Source: Notolepis coatsorum
Lineage: Eukaryota; Chordata; Actinopteri; Aulopiformes; Paralepididae
DNA: 64,000 nt
NCBI GenBank assembly: GCA_963971535.1
Contig: OZ020588.1
Coordinates: 120,791,505 to 120,855,504, forward strand
Direction of reading: 5' to 3'
A program made the translations under genes and the position numbers. Below, one piece after another: positions 23,465 to 34,417 of the stretch (within the stretch, counting starts at the first letter, position 1; each line of letters starts with the position of its first letter). The notes under the pieces are model-generated. The model made no database searches, had not been told where the DNA came from, and saw nothing but the letters and a program-made list of their open reading frames with translations.

Positions 23465-23875
23465 TACAGTACACTGTAAACTCACATGTTCAAAATAATT
23501 AAATAGATTGAGTAGGGTATACTCAATATTCTATGAAAAGTTCTACTAACTTAAATATAGAATAGAATAGAACTACTTTTATGTTATATAATATGTTGAG
23601 TTTGTGACTTGTTCTTCTGTTTTGAGTAAATTGAGTTTCATAGTTTTTGATTGACTTGGAACAATTTGTGTATTAACTGCGCAACTGCGAGTGGAAACTT
23701 TCGAACACATGGCGTGAAGAAAATAGGCTATACACAATTATAATATTAATAATTATTATAAAAAATGTAAAAAAAACAGCCGGTGATGCGGTAATGAGCT
23801 TGACTCTGCGGTGAGCATGACGTGATAGCGATACCGCGATAATGCGGAAACCGCGGCAGCCCTAGTGTACAGTGT
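23465..23875. mobile_element. Insertion splitting the minisatellite
   Basis: About 410 bp of AT-rich sequence between two blocks of the same minisatellite. The ends read GTACACTGTA on the left and the inverse of GTACACTGTA on the right, a 10-bp inverted repeat. The left part resembles 14942-15150. The right part ends in CCGCGGCAGCCCTAG, a hAT-like terminus, so two elements may be present. Confidence 0.5.
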
Positions 23876-24013
23876 ACAGCAGGGAGAGAGAAGGGGGAGG
23901 GAGAGAGAGAGCAAGTAGGGGGGATAGAGATAGTTGTGGAAGGGAGAGAGAGTAGGGGGGATATAGAGTTGTGGAAGGGAGAGAGAGCAAGTAGGGGGGA
24001 TAGAGAGAGTTAC
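23876..24013. repeat. Purine minisatellite, block 2
   Basis: Two to three more units of the array at 22989-23464, resuming after the insertion. Confidence 0.85.
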
Positions 24014-24666
24014 AGGCGAGACATTGAGAGTGATCGAGCGTGAACACTTTGACGAGACAAAGATTGAGAGATAAATTTAAATCCATTTAAAATCGTTGTC
24101 TATGTCTGCCCGTCTCCCTGTGTGCCGGAAATAAAGCTCCAGCGGATTCTCCACATTCCCTCTTTTGCAGTCAAAACAAGGCTTCCTGTCATAGGGAATG
24201 AAGGCACAGTTCAGAATGCTGTGACGCTATAAACACTACTGCAGACATCTCATTTGGCTTAACAGAAACTGCAACATGGTTCAATGGCAGCGATAATGAT
24301 GGCATTGAGTGTGATGGATGGCGCTGGCATAACATTGATTAGATTGGCATGCTACAGTAGCCTGGTCTCCATAGGAACAAACAGGGCTACTGTAGTCTGT
24401 GGAACTCCGTTTATCTCAAGGGAAACACACTAGGAACTAAAATACACTATTATTATTATATATTTTTTTTCTTTATTTTGCACCATTTAAACAAAAAAAG
24501 TAAAAACATTGACCATGACAGGAAGTATGTAAAGGTGCTGAGTAGAGGCAAGAGACCCAGATGGGCCTATACGGGGCCTCAACTCATTAAATCATTGGAT
24601 TAAAAAAGAAATAAACAAGAACAAAAGTAAAGTGAAATAAGTTCATAAAACTATTTTCATAACATT
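24014..24666. other. No feature recognised
   Basis: A short stretch at 24244-24310 reads weakly like a LINE endonuclease (LTET then NGSDNDGIE), but it is too short to call. Confidence 0.4.
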
Positions 24667-25952
24667 AACCGCTCTGTTTTTGTTTATTTGGATGACATTC
24701 TGATTTTTTCCCGCTCTATGGAAGAGCACGTCCAGCATGTCCGCCGGGTCCTCCAACGCCTGCTGGAGAACAAGTTGTTCGTCAAGGCGGAGAAGTGTGA
24801 GTTCCACGTCTCCTCCATCGGGTTCCTCGGCTACATAATAGAGGGCGGCCGGATCCGGGCGGACCCCAAGAAAATCAAGGCAGTGTCAGACTGGCCCAGA
24901 CCCACCAACGTCAAGCAGCTCCAACGCTTCCTGGGATTTGCTAACTTCTATCGGCGTTTCATCAGGGACTATAGCCGGGTCGCTGCACCCCTTACCCAAC
25001 TCACTTCGCCCTCCGTGCCCTTCGCCTGGTCCGCTAAGGTGGACTCCGCCTTCTCCGAGCTGCGTAGGCGCTTCACCTCCGCGCCCATCCTCATCCAGCC
25101 GGACACGTCCCGCCAGTTCGTGGTGGAAGTGGACGCCTCGAGTACCGGGGTGGGGCCGCCTCTCCCAGTGCTCCGCTCTCTACCAGAGACTAAACCCCTG
25201 TGCCTTCTTCTCTCGCCGGCGGAGGTCAACTATGATATTGGGAACCTGGAGCTCCTGGCAGTCAAGCTGGCCTTGGAGGAATGGAGGCACTGGCTGGAGG
25301 GCTCAGAGATCCCCTTCCTGGTCTGGACGGACCATAAGAACCTCACCTACGTCCAGACGGCCAAGCGCCTGAACTCCCGCCAGGCCCGCTGGGCGCTGTT
25401 CTTCGGCCGGTTCAATTTCACCCTGACCTACAGGCCAGGCTCCAAGAACATTAAGCCGGACACTCTCTCCCGGCAGTTTGTCCCTGAAGGGGGCTCCTCA
25501 CACCCTGACACCATCCTCCCCTCCTCCTGCTTGGTGGCTTCCGCCACCTGGGAGATCCAGTCCATCGTCCGAGAGGCCCAGCGCGCCCAGCCTGATCCAG
25601 GTAACGGCCCACCTAACCGGCTTTTTGTCCCCGACCTTGTCCGCTCCCAGGTGCTCCAGTGGATCCACGCCTCCCGGTTCATCCTGGGGTCGACCGTACC
25701 CTGTCCCTACTGAAGCGGCACTTCTGGTGGGTCTCCATGAGGGAAGACACACGCGCCTTCGTCCTTGCCTGCACCGTCTGTGCTCGTGGGAAGGCGTCCC
25801 ACCGACCACCTGCCGGGCTCCTCCGTCCGCTGCCTGTTCCTGGCCGGCCCTGGTCACACGTCGCCCTGGACTTCGTCACTGGTCTGCCTCCCTCACACGG
25901 TAACACAGTCATTCTCACCATTGTCGATCGGTTCTCGAAGGCCGTTTTTTTA
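24667..25952 (+). pseudogene. pol: Ty3/Gypsy pol fragment: RT end, RNase H, integrase start
   Basis: Starts inside the RT palm just before YLDD (24685-24696) and continues through the RT thumb ([19 protein letters not shown]), an RNase H with VEVDAS and [10 protein letters not shown], a DTLSR linker and the beginning of the integrase ([17 protein letters not shown] then [14 protein letters not shown] and LDFVTGLP). It ends near VDRFSKAV. Frame breaks: within about 25145-25220 the expected RNase H residues (CAFFSRR) appear in the next frame, then the original frame returns, implying compensating indels. A further shift is at about 25675. Neither end has an LTR. High GC contrasts with the AT-rich surroundings. 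The lineage looks like a fish chromovirus or Sushi-like Gypsy, by resemblance only. Confidence 0.85.
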
Positions 25953-26534
25953 GCTACCTGATTATGGCAAAATACATGATTATGGCAAAAGTTCACTTAA
26001 ATAATATTAATAATCACTATTATGGGCCCATACAACATTTATTCAGCACTTTTGAATGCATACATTAATTCCAGACTGACTGCTGAAAGATTGTACAATT
26101 TAAACATTTTCTCTTTGCATACAACAAAATGTGCATTAAAGTCAAGTGCATTTTCTTTTCTCTGTAGGATAATGTTGAGTCACAGCCATCGTGACCCCGC
26201 AATTGCCATCTCGTCCCCAAGTACAGACGCTATTAAGACAGTGGAAAATGACCGACCAGGATGACAGAGGGGGTGTGAAGTGCCACTGACAACGAATGAC
26301 ACTTTTAATAATGACATCCTGTTCTTATATTTATTATATATGATTATGAGGAATGTCTGTATATTCTTCCTCCCACTTGTGTAAAACTGTGAGAACTATG
26401 GACTGTGGACTCTGGAACAGTAACTTGTACACACTACAATATCTTGTGTGATCCTGGAGAATGGAATAGGCCTATGATATGACGGATGTCTTTTTGTATT
26501 CTTATAACCTGTATATTCTTTATACACTTTAAAA
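25953..26534. other. No feature recognised
   Basis: AT-rich sequence without supported genes or repeats. Confidence 0.4.
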
Positions 26535-27180
26535 CTATACTACAGTTAATGTTAATGTTATGTTACAGTTAATATGCAGTCAGAATGGAAACAGAAACCT
26601 TTTTGATAATGCAGTCTCTGTTAGAATGGGTAGGAATGTGCTCCCTCTATATGTGGCCTTGAAAGATTCCACTCCAGCTCAAGCTAAGAGCAGGGTGGCA
26701 CATTTTAACCCTTGCCTGTCCTGCCTGCAGAGAGGGCCGGGATCCGTGGCAGAGGAAACTGGGTGCTTTCCCAGCACAGAGAGACAAAAGAAGGAGTTCA
26801 TCCTTGCGGAATGCGTTAGGTGTTGTACGTTGGTTGGCTAGTGGAATGACATCACTATGACATCACTGTTTTTGGACCAATAGAAAAGAGGTCTTGACAT
26901 GATATATAAATGGCTGCTCCAACTTCGAGAGGCAGGATTTTCAGATTTTCAAACAGATTTTGCTTGCAGACACCAGGCGCATAGACTATGCTATAGTAAA
27001 GATGAGATGTTGTTTTGTTTTTATAATTCTTTTAACTGAAATTGGACATTTCCAATACAGTCTCTTTTGTAACTTTCTTAAATAAAAATGACTTTTTATA
27101 ATATCGGATTGAGTTCGTGGACTGCTTTCTGCCAGCAATACCAGCCGCGCCCCGCATTTCTCTGAGGTGACTATGTACTG
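26535..27180 (+). mobile_element. Candidate solo LTR or promoter/poly(A) module
   Basis: A ATATATAAATGG TATA box near 26900 is followed about 180 bases later by AATAAA near 27082 and a GT/GC-mixed stretch, the order of U3-R-U5 in an LTR. I could not fix TG/CA ends or a target duplication, and no second copy is in the window. Confidence 0.25.
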
Positions 27181-27226
27181 GCAGCATGTACTACAGATTG
27201 AATCAATTGCTGTATATATATATATA

Positions 27227-27246
27227 TTGCCATATATATATGGCAA
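27227..27246. repeat. 20-bp perfect palindrome
   Basis: TTGCCATATATATATGGCAA next to a short (TA)n run. Confidence 0.8.
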
Positions 27247-27410
27247 TGTTTGTTGTTTGCGGGTTCCGGTATCTCTGTGTCCGACGGACTCTGTCAAGTG
27301 TGTGGGAGACCGATGCTCTAGTCACTGCAGGACTTGAGGGTCGGTGCCACGGGCGGACGGGCCTGTCGGATTGATAGGGGGTACTGGGGCGTGCAAATAA
27401 TGATTCAGTG

Positions 27411-27850
27411 TTAGTACGCTAATGTTACATTATTAACAGTAGTAATACTTATTAAAAGAGTAGTAATACAACCAAGCTTTCAAAGAAGCAGCATAACAGG
27501 CATTTCGTAATAATGATGATAATGATGGTAATGATAATAATAATATTATAGCAATTACAGACCATTCCTCACAAATGAGGACGGTGATGGTGGTGACGGT
27601 GACGTAAGATCACCAGGCTTGCAAATGATTGTTAGTACGCTAATATTACATTATTAACAGTGGTAATAGTTATTAAAAGAGTAGTAATACAACCAAGCTT
27701 TCAAATGATCAGTATTACAGACCTTTCCTCACAAATGAGGATAGCGGCGGTGATGGTGAAGTAATACAATCAGGCTTTCAAATTAGCAGTATTACAAGCC
27801 CTTTCGTAAAATGATGATAATGATGATGATAATAATAATGATAATAATTG
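27411..27850. repeat. Tandem duplication, 221-bp period
   Basis: The phrase TTAGTACGCTAATRTTACAT recurs at 27411 and 27632. Both are followed by AAAGAGTAGTAATACAACCA, AGCTTTCAAA and a TCCTCACAAATGAGGA block. Internal GATGATAATGATGAT runs differ between the two copies. A third, partial copy of the second half starts near 27765. Confidence 0.85.
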
Positions 27851-28537
27851 TTATTATAGGCAATAAGAGTTCTCCCAGACATACATTTGGTTTATTACAA
27901 ACAAGAAGAGGTTAACAACTCTTCTACGCTTATATTTCATATGAACTGGATATAACTAACTAGTGACTATGAAATAAGCGTGATTAGGATTAGTAATTGA
28001 CTCGAGAACTTGGCGAGTTTAGCACCTCGCTGGGGGATATCGAGCGGCCACAGGGTTCTATCTCGAGTAGGTGATTGAGATAGATAGAGACACCTGTAGC
28101 TCTTATTAGATAACTACAACAAAGTGCATTCAGAACAAAGCCAATGTGCTTTAAAACTGCATAAAGATCTGCATAAAGACACGCACACACACACAAGAGG
28201 TGTTGATGTACTTGTTTGTTGTGTTGCATATTTGAAATAAACTTCAATCAAATCAAATCCCCCCTCTTAAAAACAAAAACCTGTGTTTAACCTAGCCATC
28301 TATAAAACATCATGCTAAAACTGTGAAACAAATGTCCTACTCCCTAAAGAAAGAAATACATAGCAAACATGACTCAGTTATGCAATAGTGCTGCTGCTTT
28401 TTATTTGGTTAAAATCTTTTAGTTAATAAGACTAAAAGACTACAATATGACTACAACGATTTGATGACGGCTTCCTGTCCTTGCGCTTCCATTTCCGGTT
28501 TGGCGTTACATTTTCAACAACAGATTGCTGCTAATTA
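27851..28537. other. No feature recognised
   Basis: Contains a short CACACA run near 28185 and an AATAAACTTCAATCAAATCA tail-like stretch near 28237-28257 that may be a worn LINE 3' end. Confidence 0.4.
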
Positions 28538-28636
28538 AACACTTCATGGAAACGGAGTAACGCTAACGTTATGTCGAGTTCATACGTGTGTAGTATGAAC
28601 TCGACATACCGTTAACGTTACTCCGTTTCAAGTGTT
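28538..28636. repeat. Long inverted repeat (hairpin)
   Basis: Arms of 48 and 44 nt (28538-28585 and 28593-28636) separated by a 7-nt loop GTGTGTA. Within the arms I see two mismatches and one 4-nt bulge (CATG). The arm core reads TATGTCGAGTTCATAC. It could be a very short foldback element or a cruciform-forming site; no coding content. Confidence 0.9.
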
Positions 28637-28769
28637 GCTGCCACCGTTGCGTCGCAGATGGATGGTACACTGTTAGCTCCGTAGCTAATCCGCCCCTAGA
28701 GACTACCGATAGCAGTACCGTTAACGTCGGAGCTTATCAATACTCTGGTTTTTAGTTTAGAACCGGGTT

Positions 28770-29031
28770 TCGGGGGGCATCCCTACTCCCAAGAGGAGTT
28801 CGTTATCACAGGCTGTAGAATGCAGGAAGAGCTGCCAAGCTGCTCACGTTACACGTTGCGCATGCTATGTCTGTAGTCACGTTTTGATTACGTCATCACA
28901 ACAACACGTTATTTGACATTCGGTGATATATTTTCGGTGCTAAAACCCCTTCGGCCGAAAGCCGAAAGAGCCTTTTTAACCATTTTCGGCCGATCATTTT
29001 CGGTGGCCGAATTTTCGGTGCATCCCTACAT
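28770..29031 (-). mobile_element. hAT-like termini, two in the same orientation
   Basis: On the - strand TAGGGATGCACCGAAAATTC starts at 29031 and is followed by repeated GGCCGAAA phrases, typical of a fish hAT terminus. A second TAGGGATGCCCCCCGAAA starts near 28785, also on the - strand. They are not inverted to each other, so these are two fragments or a rearranged element. Confidence 0.45.
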
Positions 29032-29198
29032 ATTATATGACCATGCCTAAAACCTATAGGTACATTTAACTTTAAAATGTACCAAAAAAAAGTTATGGGG
29101 GGGCATGCCCCCGGACCCCCCTAGAGGGGCAGAGGTTCACCCACCACAGTCTCACAAAATCCTGTGGGAAACACTTTTACTATTATTAGGGCTATTAT

Positions 29199-29200
<2 letters not shown>

Positions 29201-29288
<88 letters not shown>
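29201..29288. repeat. (GA)n microsatellite
   Basis: 44 GA dinucleotides, followed directly by LINE-derived sequence. Confidence 0.98.
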
Positions 29289-29292
<4 letters not shown>

Positions 29293-29899
29293 AAAATGAC
29301 CCAGACACACTCCACAACAAAGCCCTCACCTACAGAGAGACCCTTGAGAGATGCCCACTCAGACAGATGGTTCTGGGACTCACAAACACAAGCAGAGCCA
29401 CCAGACAGAAACCACACTGGACTGAACCAAATTATAAGAAAACAAAAAGAAAACTATCTGACACATTGGAAAGAATCAACCCAAAACCAGAGCAAATTGA
29501 AATGCTATTTGGCCCTAAACAGAGAGTACACTGGCAGAATACCTGAGCACTGTGACTGACCCAAAACTAAGAAGATCCTTGACTAGGTACAGACTCAGCG
29601 AACACAGCCTATCGAGAAAGGCTGCCATAGGCAGACCTGGCTCCCAAGAGAAGACAGACTATGCACCCACTGCACACAAGAAGAGGTGGAAACCGAGCTC
29701 CACTTCTTAACAACCTGCCCACAATACCAAGACATATACTTCCCACAAATTGCAAACACCCAAAGAGACTTTGAAAACATGGACAATAACTCAAAACTCC
29801 CATACCTACTGGGATAAATACAAGAATGTGCAAACACAGCAGCAAGATTTGTGAGCTGCTGTGACAAGAAAAGGACATCCAACGTAATACAACCACCAT

Positions 29900-29914
29900 A
29901 AAGACTGTACAAGA
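29900..29914. repeat. SINE target duplication, left copy
   Basis: AAAGACTGTACAAGA, repeated exactly at 30133-30147. Confidence 0.95.
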
Positions 29915-30132
29915 GGGGGGGCTCCAGTAGCTCACCGCATATCTCTGCGCTATTTCAGCGTCGGGGAAAACCGTGCTGCGTCACGGATCTGGTGGACCCC
30001 GAGTTCGATTCCCGGACCCGCCGTCATTTGCCAGAATGTCTTCCCCTGCTCTATATCCCGTTTCACCCTGTATCTGTCGGTCATGCTTGACCAGAAAAGC
30101 GATAAACGCTAAAAAAAAAAGTAAAAAAAAAA
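29915..30132 (+). mobile_element. Full-length tRNA-derived SINE
   Basis: 218 bp between exact 15-bp target duplications. The head begins GGGGGGCTCCAGTAGCTCAC, with an A-box-like TAGCTCACCGC at 29928-29938 and a B box GTTCGATTCCC at 30003-30013. The body ends in GATAAACGCT followed by an A-rich tail. It would be transcribed by RNA polymerase III and moved by a partner LINE. It sits inside the older LINE remnant in the same orientation. Confidence 0.9.
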
Positions 30133-30285
30133 AAAGACTGTACAAGAAATTCCTTCTGTAATGTACTGATTTCTTTTGATTTCTCTGTTTAATTGTTTTG
30201 TTTGGCTTTGGCAATGTAAACGTATGTTTCCCATGTCAATAAAGCCCATTTGAATTGAAATTGAATTGAATTGAGAGAGAGAGAG

Positions 30286-30330
30286 ATGACGTCGCCTAGC
30301 TAACAGTGCGGGTTAGCTAGGCGACGTCAT
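30286..30330. repeat. Perfect 19-bp inverted repeat
   Basis: Arms ATGACGTCGCCTAGCTAAC (30286-30304) and its exact inverse (30312-30330) around a 7-nt loop. It overlaps the inferred start of the Gypsy LTR and includes two CRE-like TGACGTC motifs. Confidence 0.95.
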
Positions 30331-30566
30331 ATTTCCTTCACAAAGCGATGTTACGTCTGGTACTCTAGCGAGTGCCAGCACTTTAACTAGTGTTCTAACT
30401 ATTGCGACAGTGTCGTGTTATTCTGTTGAGTTTCACGTTACGGCATATGGCCGTACGTGACGTAGACGTTGATGTTCTGACTTACGTTACAATGCCTACA
30501 GTGTCTTCAGTTGAGTAAACACAGACATGCTGAAACTACGTGTTGTCTGATTCTTCCAACATAACA
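30287..30566 (+). repeat. Probable 5' LTR of Mag-like Gypsy element
   Basis: A 280-bp interval from TGACGTCGCC to CAACATAACA (TG...CA), directly before a TTGGTGACGAGA primer-site-like sequence and the gag start. The 3' LTR is missing, so the limits cannot be checked by comparison. Confidence 0.5.
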
Positions 30567-30567
30567 T

Positions 30568-30578
30568 TGGTGACGAGA
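30568..30578 (+). promoter_or_regulatory. Primer binding site of Mag-like Gypsy element
   Basis: TGGTGACGAGA lies one base after the inferred LTR end and 12 bases before the gag ATG. It resembles sites complementary to a Ser-type tRNA (TGGCGACGAG) with a mismatch; the tRNA identity is uncertain. Confidence 0.5.
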
Positions 30579-30579
30579 G

Positions 30580-33572
30580 ATGGCTGAATTTTCTATCCCA
30601 CCTCCTCCACCTTTCCTACCGCTGCCCGGTGAGCCGCCCGTCCCGTGGGCGCGTTGGATTTCCTCGTTCGAGACGTATATCCTGGCTACCGGTTTGGAAT
30701 TGTCCGCGGTGAGAAAATGTGCATTACTACAGCACTGTTTAGGCGTGGAGGGACAGCGTGTGTGAAACACTCTGCACATTAGACAGTGACACATATACGT
30801 CAGTGGTGGCGCTCCTAAAAGGACATTTCGCCACTCCACAGACTGCACTCCTCCGTCGAGTTGTGTTCCGACGGAGGCATCAACGGACTGGCGAGTCAAT
30901 AACGCAGTACGTCGCGGACCTACAGGGCTTGGCTAGCTCATGCAAATTCGGGGCATTACAGGATGAAATGGTGAGAGACCAACTCATATTGAACACTGAC
31001 AGTGATCAAATCAGGGAAAGACTACTGTTGGAAAATGACGAGCTGACATTAGCAGTAGCTATTAGACTAGCAGTGCAGGTGGAATCTGCTATGAACTGTG
31101 CAGCTAGTTTATCTACCTCCCCCAGCCCCAACACACACGTGCCAGTAGAGGGTGTGAGCACGCTCAGCTCAAGGGTGTCCCTCCTCAATGTGAGTGCAGA
31201 CGACGGCGGGGACAATATACTGTTAGCCTCCCAGTCACGTGACCGCTCACGCCAGCCGTGCGGGAATTGTGGCTCCCTTTCACACAACTCCAGAGCCCAG
31301 ACCTGCCCTGCCCGTGGCAAAGCCTGTTCCAACTGCGGGAGGCTAAACCACTTCCACAAGGTCTGCAGGTCAGCCCCAGCTAGTGCTTCCAAGCCACCGA
31401 CCACTATCATCCATAATGTCAGCTCAGGACGAGTGCCATTCAAAACATGCTCATTGGTGGTTGGTGACATCACACTGCCCCTCCTCCTCGACACTGGAGC
31501 CACAGTGTCTCTATTGAATTGGGCGACATACTCTCAATTCTTCTCCCACAAACCACTGGGCCCGCCCACCACCACCCTGCGAGGCTACGCCGACTCCAAG
31601 ATTGACATCGTTGGCTCCCTCCAGCTGCCGGTGAGGTACGGAGAAAAGACACTGCCTGCCTTCAATTTCAACATTGCACGCCGAGGGACCAACCTCCTCG
31701 GCCTCGACCTCTTCAGTGGCCTCGGTTTCTCTCTGCTGGACACCACAGGCTCAGAGATCCACACCGTCACCGCTGTCTCCTGGCAGCAACAGTGGCCGGC
31801 ACTGTTCAACGGCGTGGGCTGCCTCCAGGTCTTTGCTCACCAGCCCCTGCTAGACCAAAAAGTTACTCCGGTCATCCAGCCCCTTCGCTGCTCCCCCCTG
31901 GCTCTCCGTGAGGGCATCGCCACCGAGTTACAGAAGATGCTGGACGACGACATCATCGAACAGGTGAACGCGTCACCCTGGATCTCCAACTTGGTGGTAG
32001 CAAAGAAGAAGTCAGGGGAGCTGCGACTCTGCGTGGACATGAGAGCGGTAAACAAGGCCATCGTCCCTGATAAATACCCCCTGCCAACCACAGAGGAGCT
32101 CACCGCCCAGTTCCACGGGTCCAGGGTGTTCTCTAAGCTGGTCCTTCGTCAGGGGTACCTCCAGGTGCCACTACACCCAGAGAGCCGCAACCTCACCGCG
32201 TTCATCACTCACAGGGGGGTCTTCCGTTACAAACGCATGGCTTTTGGCTTAAGCTCCGCCCCCAGCTGCTTCCAAAAGATCATGGCCTCCGTCTTCGCCG
32301 GGATCCCCGGGGTGGCCATCTACCTCGATGACATCGTGGTGCACGGGGCCAACGCAGAGAGTCACGACGCGAGCCTCCACAGTGTCTTAAGTGCAATGGC
32401 GAAGCACCACCTCACACTCAACGGCGAGAAGTGTGTCTTTGCCACCACAACCATTGACTTTGTTGGGTTCCGCCTCTCGGCTGACGGCATGTACCCGCTC
32501 CAGTCAAACACAGAGGCCATACACAGTGTCCCAGAGCCCACCTCAGCGGCCCAGGTGGCCTCTTTCCTGGGCATGACGGCGTACTACATCCGCTTCCTGC
32601 CACACTACTCCGACACAACTGCACCGCTGCGGAAGCTGTTGTAGCAGGACGAGCCCTGGCTCTGGACGCCTGCCTGCTCGAATGCTGTGCGCCTCCTCAA
32701 GTCCCAGCTCACCTCATCACCAGTCCTGGCGTTTTTCGACCTAGACAGCACCACCCTCGTCACGTGTGATGCCTCCGCCGCAGCCGTTGGCGCGGTACTG
32801 TCACAGCTGCACGTGTGGAGAGGCCGGTCGATTTCGCTTCACGGGCCCTTAGCCCCACAGAACAGAGGTACTCAGTGAGGGAGCGAGAGGCCCTGGCCTG
32901 CATCTGGGCATGTGAGCGCTGGCATATGTACCTCTACGGCCGCTCATTCACGCTTAGGACGGACCACCAGGCTCTCACTACCCTCCTCGCCACGTCAGGC
33001 ACTGGCCACAAACCGCACCGCCTCCACCGCTGGGCTGACCCAGGCAGCAGTACAACTTCGGTTTGCAGTTCACGCCGGGCCGGGACAACGTAGTAGCTGA
33101 CCTACTGTCACGCGCCATCCCCAGTCCCCCCACGGCCCCGCCCTCGACTCCCGATCGGGATCAGGCTGAGCATGACCTGGTCCAGCTCCTCCACACTCTC
33201 CTCCAAGAGACAGTGTCGCTGCAGGAGCTCCAGGATGCCTCGTCTGCTGACCCTGTCCTCTCTGCGCTCTCAACCTACATCAGGCAGGGTTGGCCGGTGA
33301 GGACACCTGACGAGCTGCTTCCCTATAGCAGACTCCGGGACGAGTTGTCATGCTGGAACGACTCCTGCGTCGCTCGTGGGCTCTGTACTGTGGTCCCGAG
33401 TGTCCTTCGGGCGCGTGTCCTTGCTATGGCGCACGAGGGCCACTTGGGCATAGTCAGGCTCAAACAGCGGAAATCGAGACCCTGGTCAAGGACTGTACTG
33501 CCTGTCTTCTGAGCGGGAAGACCAGGGCCCTAGCCCCGCCCCCACCCATGCAGCCATTGGACTGGCCGTCTG
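30580..33572 (+). pseudogene. gag-pol: Mag-like Ty3/Gypsy gag-pol, truncated in integrase
   Basis: Begins at ATG 30580 with a Pro-rich N-terminus (MAEFSIPPPPPF). A frameshift at about 30760 leads into a 628-codon frame: Gag, two zinc knuckles (31258-31368), protease LLLDTGA (DTG at 31490), RT with YLDD at 32321-32332 and the GMTAYYIRF connection. TAG at 32642-32644 interrupts the frame in place. RNase H follows (CDASAAAVGAVLSQ) and shifts frame near 32820 and again near 33045. A tether region and the integrase zinc domain (AHEGHLGIVRL then CTACLLSGK) follow, with another shift near 33465. Homology stops at about 33570, before the integrase catalytic core; no 3' LTR is seen. Resemblance to K02A2.6-like/Mag Gypsy proteins is by recollection. 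Clearly inactive. Confidence 0.88.
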
Positions 33573-33747
33573 CTCATAGATAGATGATGTCTGCTCTACT
33601 AGTCAACTTCACAAGCTGATGGATAGATGCTGTCTGCTTGTAGCTATCTGGCTGACTTATCCATTGTTATTAGCTTAGCACAATGAATGGAAGCGGATGT
33701 GCCGGTTAGCTAGGCGAATAACGGAGCCAGATAGCTTCCTACTGAAT

Positions 33748-33792
33748 CCACACACACACACACACGCACACACACACACACACACACACACG

Positions 33793-33848
<56 letters not shown>
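33748..33848. repeat. (CA)n microsatellite, interrupted
   Basis: CA repeats with a single G change near 33766 and a CGTC break near 33791. Confidence 0.97.
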
Positions 33849-33850
<2 letters not shown>

Positions 33851-33892
33851 CCAGCATGTAGGCGTTATGTATTTCTAGCGTGATTCATTCAT

Positions 33893-34417
33893 TGACTCAG
33901 AAGAAGCTTCTATCCCCAGGCCATCAGGCTGCTCAACGAACAATAAACACTATACAACAACCATCAAATGCACACAGCACACACATCCACCCGCACACAC
34001 TCACTTTAAACAAACAACACACTGCAGCACCCACTCTCCACACTTTAGATCACCTAAACACACTTTATATTTATTGATAAAGGATTTGCACTACAACTCG
34101 TACACCTTACTGTAAATTGTACCTAAATTGTACCTCATCCCATTTCTGCTTTGCACTATATAGTATTGTATATTAGTACACTGCATAGTATATTGTATAT
34201 TATATGGTAACTCAGTTACGTCTATTCTGCATCGAACATTGTACATATGTCTATACTGAACACTGTGACCTCATTTTTTACTTCTAATTTACATGCTATA
34301 CTATGTTATTTCATACTTATCTTGTCTAGCACAGTCTCTGGAGCGTAACAGTAAGAAGCATTTTGTATAAAAGTATTCTGTACTTCTGTATGACAACTAT
34401 TAAAGAAACTTGAAACT
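33893..34417 (+). mobile_element. LINE 3' end (ORF2 terminus and 3' UTR)
   Basis: Begins with codons for FYPQAIRLLNEQ and a stop, the very C-terminus of a LINE ORF2. It continues through a 3' UTR with CACACTGCAGCACCCACTCT, GATAAAGGATTTGCACTACA and a terminal ATTAAAGAAACTTGAAAC. The same 3' UTR, inverted, is inserted in BEL-B at about 54132-54546, so at least two copies exist here. Confidence 0.75.

Larger units (their letters stand above)
29289..30280 (+). pseudogene. LINE C-terminal fragment and 3' UTR, interrupted by a SINE
   Basis: The coding remnant is split over at least two frames. An upstream part ends in a stop at 29559. A downstream part has a zinc knuckle of spacing C-X2-C-X9-H-X4-C at 29662-29718 (CTHC then HFLTTC), which lies after the RT in several non-LTR clades. 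The 3' UTR resumes after the SINE, includes CAATAAAGCCCATTTGAATT and ends in (TTGAA)n at about 30250-30272. RT and endonuclease are absent. Clade unknown. Confidence 0.7.

Noticed and set aside
22837..23474. Long frames with SLPQLSL or REVEGRE repeats
   Set aside because: Translation of the purine minisatellite.
24244..24310. Possible LINE endonuclease fragment (LTET, NGSDNDGIE)
   Set aside because: Only about 20 residues and no neighbouring LINE sequence.
29105..29299. Frame with Arg-Glu repeats
   Set aside because: Product of the GA microsatellite.
29915..30020. A functional tRNA gene
   Set aside because: A and B boxes are present but the fold is degenerate and it is the head of a SINE with target duplications and an A-rich tail.
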